Assembly: GCA_964426915.1 (NCBI GenBank) | Contig: CAYRTD010000032.1 | Location: 1 to 29,673, forward strand | From: CAYRTD01 sp964426915 | Lineage (GTDB): Bacteria; Bacteroidota; Bacteroidia; Bacteroidales; GCA-2748055 | Reading direction: 5' to 3' | DNA length: 29,673 nt | Part shown: in pieces, positions 24,603 to 29,673 of the stretch | Numbering within the stretch: position 1 is the first letter of the stretch | Layout: the number at the start of each line of letters is the position of its first letter | Program-made: the position numbers and the translations under genes | Notes under the pieces: model-generated | Database searches by the model: none | What the model saw: the letters and a program-made list of their open reading frames with translations, nothing else | Told to the model about the DNA's origin: nothing

Positions 24603-26372
24603 TTATAAATAAAAATAAAATACTGCACCCTGATCAGGATTAGCTTCGGCCCATATTCTTCCTTCGTGTTTGTTAATTATCCGATCTACAGTGGCAAGAC
24701 CAATGCCATTCCCTTCAAAATCCTCTTCGGAATGGAGCCTTTGAAAGACTCCAAACAATTTATCCATATTTTTGGTATCGAAACCCACTCCGTTATCTTT
24801 TATATACCAGACAGTTCTTTCGTCCAGAATTTTTTTCCCGATTTCAATTTCAGCTTTGGCTTTTCCATTGGTGAACTTAACTGCATTGGATACAAGGTTG
24901 TACCACACCTGCTTCATTAATCTTATATCGGCATCAGCTTCTCCCAATTCATTTAATTTCCAGCAAATCTTTTTATCCGGATAGTCAATCTCTACATCCC
25001 GGATTACCTGTTCCACAATCAATTTCATTTCAAATTGTTCTTTACGCAGGTCACTTCTTCCAGTTTGGGATAATTGTAAAAGGCCATTAATCAAATCCTT
25101 CATTTTGGAAACCGAACTGATAATTGCATCAAGATAATTAGAGGTTTTTTCAGTTTCTCCTTTTGTAAGGGATTTTTTAAGCAGATCGGAAAATGTACTT
25201 ATATGTCGAAGTGGTGCATGCAGGTCGTGAGAAACTGAATAAGAAAATGATTCGAGATCCTTATTTGCCTGTTCAAGCTTTCGGGTCCGGTCTCTTACCT
25301 TTTCTTCCAGTTCCACATTAATACGACGGATCTTTTCCTGAATAAGCCGGTTATGCTCTTCAGCTTTTTTCCTGTCGGAAATATCGCGTGCAGCAACAAG
25401 AATGGAAATGGGTGTCCGGTTAATCAAAATAGGGGCAGTGGATAGTTCCAGCGGTCTCCTCTCTCCTTCCCGTGTATAGAACTCCACCTCATAATTACAG
25501 GTTTCAAGACCTTCACCAATATTTTTTGAGGACATCTCATCCAGCAAGGGGTGATACTCTTCCGGAACGAATTTAACAATCTTCTCTCCCATTAACTCTT
25601 GCAGGGAATACCCGGAAGCTTTAAGTCCTGAGGGGTTAGCGAAAATGATCCTGCCTTCCAGGTCATGCACGAATATGTAGTCCATCGTGGTTTCTGCTAT
25701 AAGCCGGTAATACTCCTCCGACCTTTTAAGCTCTCTTTCATTCTGTTTCCTCTCGGTGATATCCCTTGATACCCCGATAAAATAGTCAGGTTTACCGAAA
25801 GGATCAAGAACTGTTTGTACAGAAGCTTCTGTCCAAACAGCAGAACCGTCTTTGCAGGGTTGTTCAAGTTCGGTTATGACAGATGCTGTTTTTCCCGGAT
25901 TGGCTCTGATCACCTCTTCCAGGCCATACATCAGTTCATTAATGGTTTTTTGTGAAGCGGGGGTAAGCACTTCCTCCAATGTCTGTTCCATTACTTCTAC
26001 TGGGCTATATCCCCGAAGCTTTTCAACCGACGGACTAACATATAAAAACTTTCCGTCAATACTCAACTTCCATATCACATCATTGGAATTTTCGGTGAGC
26101 AGTCGATAGTTTTCCTGCTGCTTGATAAGTTCCTGCTGTGTTCTTTTATATTTCAGTGACTTCAGACTCAAAACAATTCCCAGCGCTAAAAGCGTCATTG
26201 AGAATAATATATGGACATGAAGGGCATATAGATTCCCCCTGAAAAGAATCATGTCTTTCAATGGGCGGTCGGTGGTGAAAATTTCCCTGTACAGTATAGC
26301 CTCCAGTAACCATACTCCAGAAATCAGCAACAATGTTATTCCGAGGTTTTTAATCCAGACAGGTTTTAACAT
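24603..26372 (-). CDS. Membrane-bound PAS-PAS sensor histidine kinase
   Basis: A 589-residue kinase. Two transmembrane helices near the N-terminus (LGITLLLISGVWLLEAIL and VHILFSMTLLALGIVLSL) enclose a short external loop of about 25 residues. Two PAS domains follow (about 80-210 and 215-340), each ending in a D-I-x-(E/D)-RK motif. A coiled coil (VELEEKVRDRTRKLEQANKD) leads to a phytochrome-type HisKA with YSVSHDLHAPLRHI, then the ATPase domain with MKQVWYNLVSNAVKF, IKDNGVGFD and GNGIGLATV. ATG 26372 was chosen; the frame opens four codons earlier at a TTG. The sensor loop is small, so sensing is probably by the PAS domains. The next gene on the strand is the REC-PAS kinase; a shared pathway is possible. 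Confidence 0.93.
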   Translation of the reverse strand: MLKPVWIKNLGITLLLISGVWLLEAILYREIFTTDRPLKDMILFRGNLYALHVHILFSMTLLALGIVLSLKSLKYKRTQQELIKQQENYRLLTENSNDVIWKLSIDGKFLYVSPSVEKLRGYSPVEVMEQTLEEVLTPASQKTINELMYGLEEVIRANPGKTASVITELEQPCKDGSAVWTEASVQTVLDPFGKPDYFIGVSRDITERKQNERELKRSEEYYRLIAETTMDYIFVHDLEGRIIFANPSGLKASGYSLQELMGEKIVKFVPEEYHPLLDEMSSKNIGEGLETCNYEVEFYTREGERRPLELSTAPILINRTPISILVAARDISDRKKAEEHNRLIQEKIRRINVELEEKVRDRTRKLEQANKDLESFSYSVSHDLHAPLRHISTFSDLLKKSLTKGETEKTSNYLDAIISSVSKMKDLINGLLQLSQTGRSDLRKEQFEMKLIVEQVIRDVEIDYPDKKICWKLNELGEADADIRLMKQVWYNLVSNAVKFTNGKAKAEIEIGKKILDERTVWYIKDNGVGFDTKNMDKLFGVFQRLHSEEDFEGNGIGLATVDRIINKHEGRIWAEANPDQGAVFYFYL

Positions 26373-26623
26373 ATACTTTACCAAAAATGATTACGCAATA
26401 TATCACGAATTTCAACTATGTATACTGATAAAGCTCATGTTATGTTACTGTAAAAATCACCCAGGAAAGTCCGGTATCCAAAAAACAGCGCCTTGATGCA
26501 TGATTTCAAACTGTTTAGAATAAATAAAAATTATTTAACATAATATTAAATATGTATTATTTGCCCGGGATAACAGAATGAATGGTCAATGATTCACCGG
26601 AAAACCAAAGAGAAACAGATCAT

Positions 26624-26980
26624 CTATGCCCCTATCCATTCCAGTGCAACACTGTTTTCTGCCAGGGGAAAAAATTTAATGTCCGCTTTAATAAATGGAT
26701 CAGCTATTTTCGCCCAGTTCTTTTCGCCCTTATGTTCACCGACCACCGCTACTTTCCTTAAGCTTTTCACATGTTTGAAGTAGGTTATTACGTCCTTGAT
26801 TAAGGCCTGAGGAGTTATTCCCTCAATATCACCGATATGGAGGTATAGTTTTAAGGAATCATGTTCCCGTTTTGTTTTTTCCAGAAGAGGGTCAAGTATA
26901 TCATAATCCTTTTTTTCTACTTTGCCTGCAACTTTAATTGCTATGAGGTCTTCCTTTGTAATATCAAGTATATTAATCAT
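26624..26980 (-). CDS. STAS/SpoIIAA-like protein
   Basis: A 118-residue cytoplasmic protein with the alternating strand-helix pattern of the SpoIIAA-like (STAS/SEC14-type) family: DLIAIKVAGKVEKKDYDILD, LKLYLHIGDIEGITPQAL, VKSLRKVAVVGEHKGEKNWA and DIKFFPLAENSVALEWI. These small proteins are mostly uncharacterised and lipid- or stress-linked. The ATG is preceded by a G-rich, hairpin-forming stretch. The upstream small membrane-protein gene lies on the same strand but is separated by repeat copy E, so they may not share a transcript. Confidence 0.85.
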   Translation of the reverse strand: MINILDITKEDLIAIKVAGKVEKKDYDILDPLLEKTKREHDSLKLYLHIGDIEGITPQALIKDVITYFKHVKSLRKVAVVGEHKGEKNWAKIADPFIKADIKFFPLAENSVALEWIGA

Positions 26981-26996
26981 GGGTCTTGGTTTTGGA

Positions 26997-27044
26997 GATT
27001 AGGGATTAGGGATTAGGGAATTGGGACGGGGTACTCCCGATTCC
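26997..27044 (+). repeat. GATTAGG heptamer repeat with G-quadruplex and hairpin potential
   Basis: Three GATTAGG units and a variant GAATTGG give five G-runs at 27002-27004, 27009-27011, 27016-27018, 27023-27025 and 27028-27031, with loops of 4, 4, 4 and 2. GGAATTGGGA (27017-27026) also pairs with TCCCGATTCC (27035-27044) with one mismatch. It lies 17 bases upstream of the STAS-like start, with the G-rich strand opposite the gene. Confidence 0.85.
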
Positions 27045-27059
27045 TGATCAAGAGGTTTT

Positions 27060-27181
27060 AGTCTGTCAATAGAGTCGAGAGTCTGTTTCAGAACCGAACC
27101 GCCAATTGGCGGTGAGCTCAGCGAAGCTAATGTTCGAGATCAAGGCGCGCAACACAGATATTGGACATTATGGACAGACAC
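27060..27181 (+). repeat. Interspersed element, copy E (122 bp, short form)
   Basis: Begins AGTCTGTCAATAGAGTC and ends TTGGACATTATGGACAGACAC, aligned with copy B over its whole length. The palindrome reads ACCGCCAATTGGCGGT. The right flank is TAATTAG, but the left flank AGGTTTT gives no direct repeat, so the duplication has decayed or the left boundary shifted. The TAA stop of the neighbouring membrane-protein gene lies in the right flank. Confidence 0.88.
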
Positions 27182-27184
27182 TAA

Positions 27185-27586
27185 TTAGACAAAAACGCCC
27201 CATATAGCAGCAATAAGGAGAAATATCAGTAGCACCCAAAAAAATGCTCCTACTATTGCACCCTCAGGCTCGGTGGTTACGGGTTCTGTTTCTGCTTCTG
27301 CCCTGGCAGCTTCCCTTGCCCTGGCATCCCTTCTGTAAGAGGGTGTTGCCGCGGCCAGGAATAAGGCAAACATTAAAATGACAAATAATGTAGGAATCCA
27401 GGCAACGTCATAATAAACCGGACCTACAGGCTCGACCCATGCTGCTGCAGCAAGGCCGCCCAGGATAAGTATTAGCAAAAAGCTCCAGAAGGTTCCCCAT
27501 GGGCCGGAGGTTTTAAAAATGTAATAAAATAAGATCCCAACAAGAATAGCTACCAAAATGGTTAAGATCACTTGCAAAACAGTCAT
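27185..27586 (-). CDS. Small membrane protein of unknown function
   Basis: A 133-residue protein with four hydrophobic helices: VLQVILTILVAILVGILFYYI, WSFLLILILGGLAAAAWV, WIPTLFVILMFALFLAAA and FFWVLLIFLLIAAIWGVFV. A charged cytoplasmic or periplasmic stretch of about 30 residues rich in Ala, Arg and Glu separates the third and fourth. No family is recognised. ATG 27586 (MTVLQVIL) was chosen because it starts directly before the first helix; ATG 27610 (eight residues longer) is equally open. The TAA stop coincides with the flank of repeat copy E, so the gene end abuts the element. Confidence 0.75.
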   Translation of the reverse strand: MTVLQVILTILVAILVGILFYYIFKTSGPWGTFWSFLLILILGGLAAAAWVEPVGPVYYDVAWIPTLFVILMFALFLAAATPSYRRDARAREAARAEAETEPVTTEPEGAIVGAFFWVLLIFLLIAAIWGVFV

Positions 27587-27695
27587 AACGGTAAATTTTA
27601 GGTTTAACATTTATTGCTTGTTAAGGGTGAAAAAAGTATGCCATAAATAAATATCAACCATATAAAGACTGGCATAAAGAACATAATACTAAATA

Positions 27696-27780
27696 GTGTC
27701 TGTCCATAATGTCCAATATCTGCGTTGCGCGCCTTGATCTTGAACATTATGATCCAGACACTTAACTTTATTGACGAACA
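27696..27780 (-). repeat. Interspersed element, copy F (85 bp, internally deleted)
   Basis: On the minus strand it runs from TGTTCGTCAATAAAGT through GTCTGGATCATAATGTTC, AAGATCAAGGCGCGCAACGC, to GGACATTATGGACAGACAC. Relative to copy B it lacks the palindrome and GAGCTC block. Plus-strand flanks CTAAATA (27689-27695) and TTAAATA (27781-27787) form a 6/7 direct repeat. It lies between divergently transcribed genes. Confidence 0.88.
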
Positions 27781-28008
27781 TTAAATAAAGAAATATGAAA
27801 TCGTAGCTTTATGATGCACAGAATCACGTTTCTGTAGATTATTTCCCCAATGAAACTGATTTGTGATTAATTGGAGGATTATCTTATATGTGAAAGATTC
27901 CTGAGGGATTTTTTTGTATTTTTAAATGGTAAATTTTAGAAATAAAAATTCATTGCCTACCATACATGCTATACATGAATATCATAGGTTAATATTTATC
28001 TTCTTATT
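27781..28008. other. Intergenic spacer before the DUF2254 gene
   Basis: AT-rich sequence of about 230 bases next to copy F. It should hold the promoter of the DUF2254 gene, but no convincing TAnnTTTG element was found. A short direct repeat ATACATG (about 27963 and 27971) is the only other regularity. Confidence 0.4.
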
Positions 28009-29313
28009 ATGAAAAAGCTGTTGTTTTTCTGGAGCAAAATAACGTCTACCTTCTGGTTTATTCCTGTTTTCATTATTTTAATAGCCATATCGCTGGCCGT
28101 CTACTCTGTATTTCTGGACAGTAAATTTGAATTCCCTCATGCGGGAATTGCCAGATTCTTATTCATTGGTAGTGTTGAGTCGGCCAGGAGCGTTCTTTCA
28201 ACTATCGCCGGGGCGATGATCGGTGTGGCAGGGACAGTATTTTCCATCACCCTGGTTGCCTTAACGCTGGCTTCTTCTCAACTGGGACCCCGATTGGTGA
28301 AAAATTTTATGTACGACCGTTTGAACCAGGTCGTACTGGGAATATATATTTCCACTTTCATTTATTGCCTTATTATTCTGAATACGATAAGTGGAGATCA
28401 GACAGCGTTTATTCCCACATTTTCTATAATGCTGGCATTGGTTGCTGCCGTGGCCAATATTATCCTGCTAATTATATTTATCCATCATATAGCAATGAGC
28501 ATTCAGGCAGATAAAGTAATTTCGAATATTTCAGAATCACTATCAAAAAGCATACGTGTCTTATACCCTGAAAAAATTGGTAAAGATAGTCCGCCCGAAA
28601 AGAAAGAGGATGAATCAACCTTTACCTCAGCTTATAGTATAAAACAATCTGTTCAGGCTACCAAAACCGGTTACATTCAGTACCTTGACGGAAACTCCTT
28701 ATTTGGCCTTGCTGATGATCTTGATATACTGATAGAAATATATTTTCGTCCCGGTGACTATTTACTGAAAGGAATGGAAATAGCAAAAATTTTTACCAAT
28801 GAAATTCAGGGAAATGAGATTGTCAGAAAAGTGCAGGCAAATTTTTTTGCTGGGAAAACCAGGACTCCTGAGCAGGATATTGAGTATGCTATACATCAAA
28901 TGGTTGAGATTGCAGTAAGAGCTTTATCACCTGGAATAAACGATCCTTTTACCGCTATTTCCTGCATCGACAATCTCACCTCAACACTGGTTAGCCTGTC
29001 TGATACAAAATTCCCTTCCAGGTACAGATTTAACGAAAAAGGGGAACTGAGACTCATTGCTGACCTTCCTGACTTTGAAGGAATGCTGGATGCGGCATTT
29101 AACCAGATTAGGCAGTTTGCTGAAGGAAGTCCGGCTGTAGTTATAAGATTAATGGAATCGCTGATCACAATAAACAATTTTTCCAAAAGAGAAAACGACA
29201 AAATTGCCATTATTAAACATGCAAAAATGGTTTTGAATATGGCAAAAAATTCGTTTACGGAGCCAAATGACCTGAGGGATCTGGAGGAAAGAAGTAAAAT
29301 AATTATTATTTAG
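28009..29313 (+). CDS. DUF2254 family inner-membrane protein
   Basis: A 434-residue protein with four transmembrane helices in its first 170 residues (WFIPVFIILIAISLAVYSVF, AGAMIGVAGTVFSITLVALTL, VLGIYISTFIYCLIIL, FSIMLALVAAVANIILLIIF) and a large cytoplasmic C-terminal part. Conserved DUF2254 marks are SARSVLSTIAGAMIGVAG, LASSQLGPRLVKNFM, TGYIQYLDGNSLFGLADDLD and ALSPGINDPFTAISCIDNL. The family is widespread and uncharacterised. Length is typical. The ATG begins MKKLLFFWSK, a normal inside-positive start. It is transcribed alone, facing a kinase gene on the opposite strand. Confidence 0.92.
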   Translation: MKKLLFFWSKITSTFWFIPVFIILIAISLAVYSVFLDSKFEFPHAGIARFLFIGSVESARSVLSTIAGAMIGVAGTVFSITLVALTLASSQLGPRLVKNFMYDRLNQVVLGIYISTFIYCLIILNTISGDQTAFIPTFSIMLALVAAVANIILLIIFIHHIAMSIQADKVISNISESLSKSIRVLYPEKIGKDSPPEKKEDESTFTSAYSIKQSVQATKTGYIQYLDGNSLFGLADDLDILIEIYFRPGDYLLKGMEIAKIFTNEIQGNEIVRKVQANFFAGKTRTPEQDIEYAIHQMVEIAVRALSPGINDPFTAISCIDNLTSTLVSLSDTKFPSRYRFNEKGELRLIADLPDFEGMLDAAFNQIRQFAEGSPAVVIRLMESLITINNFSKRENDKIAIIKHAKMVLNMAKNSFTEPNDLRDLEERSKIIII

Positions 29314-29476
29314 AATTTGGCTTCAGAAAAAATAACGGAAAAGGTTAAAAGAATCTTTCGAAAAAAGACTTCCAAACCCAATCCTAACTATAAAAACCGG
29401 TCTGCATATGAATTCAACTATAGAGAATTCATCCCGGATCACCGTTTCAATTTTAATCATTTTATCCGGATCATCC

Positions 29477-29673
29477 TTAACCTTGTTTAATGGTAAAATA
29501 AAAAGCAGACCCTTTTCCTGGTTCTGAATCGATCCATATTTCACCTCCCAATAATTCTACAAGTCCCCGGGAAATACTTAAACCAAGCCCGGTGCCACCA
29601 TATTTACTTAAATAGGTATTTTCAACCTGCCGGAAGCGTTCAAAGATCTTATCATGCATATCAATACTAACAC
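29477..29673 (-). CDS. Histidine kinase, C-terminal ATPase fragment (runs off the window)
   Basis: The last 65 or so residues of a sensor kinase, open at the right edge. Reading inward from the edge: VSIDMHDKIFERFRQVENTY, then GGTGLGLSISRGLVELLGG, then IWIDSEPGKGSAFYFTI and a stop at 29477. The F-box and G2-box of the HATPase domain are intact. The start and sensor domains lie beyond 29673. The gap 29314-29476 to the DUF2254 gene, which is convergent with this gene, shows no terminator. Confidence 0.9.
   Translation of the reverse strand, partial: VSIDMHDKIFERFRQVENTYLSKYGGTGLGLSISRGLVELLGGEIWIDSEPGKGSAFYFTIKQG

Noticed and set aside
24527..24605. A complete copy C with its own target duplication (TTATTTA / ATATTTA)
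   Set aside because: A 6/7 match exists, but the left terminal repeat is absent, so a true duplication cannot be claimed in such AT-rich sequence.
27663..27687. Stem TATGCCA / TGGCATA near copy F as a terminator
   Set aside because: The loop is about 26 bases and no T-tract follows.
2670..27787. CRISPR array explanation for the dispersed repeats
   Set aside because: Copies are kilobases apart, in both orientations, of unequal length, and no cas genes are present.

Overview
The window looks like a chromosomal segment of a member of the Bacteroidota, probably a Bacteroidales/Marinilabiliales-type environmental bacterium (inference). Supporting signs are an AT-rich genome, start codons without clear Shine-Dalgarno sequences, several TAnnTTTG-type -7 promoter elements, DUF1080 lipoproteins, a Tat-type Gfo/Idh/MocA oxidoreductase, a PII-Amt operon headed by an outer-membrane barrel, and PAS-rich sensor kinases. 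No rRNA, tRNA, CRISPR array, phage gene or transposase gene was seen.

Layout. (1) 1-2512: nitrogen uptake operon (outer-membrane barrel, PII, ammonium transporter), closed by a strong terminator. (2) 2899-4260 (-): a TrpB2-type tryptophan synthase beta chain, flanked on both sides by copies of an interspersed repeat. (3) 4433-10881 (-): glutamate synthase operon gltB-gltD, with its own promoter, a terminator-like hairpin just before gltB (possible attenuator) and a terminator after gltD. Blocks 1 and 3 together cover ammonium import, nitrogen sensing and assimilation into glutamate. (4) 11401-20424: a hot-dog thioesterase, a secreted SGNH-like protein, a decayed esterase fragment, DoxX, a Tat-exported Gfo/Idh/MocA oxidoreductase, two exported DUF1080 proteins, a lone receiver domain, an SMP-30/gluconolactonase lipoprotein and a D-2-hydroxyacid dehydrogenase. 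Most of these suit a cell-envelope pathway for oxidising and cleaving sugars or glycosides. (5) 21334-29673: a TPR protein, a REC-PAS-kinase, a membrane PAS-kinase, a STAS/SpoIIAA-like protein, a small membrane protein, a DUF2254 membrane protein, and the C-terminal end of a third histidine kinase that runs off the window.

The least expected feature is a family of non-coding interspersed repeats (six copies, A-F, about 70 to 454 bp). Copies share ends TGTCTGTCAATAAAGT (left) and GTGTCTGTCCATAATGTCC (right end, reverse strand), which form imperfect terminal inverted repeats. Three copies are flanked by 6/7 or 7/7 AT-rich direct repeats, as expected of target-site duplications. The interior is modular (deleted, short and long forms) and carries a palindrome with a compensatory base change. 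The right end repeatedly sits against stop codons or terminator T-tracts. I read it as a MITE-like element, mobilised in trans, that prefers gene 3' ends. I do not recognise it as a named family.
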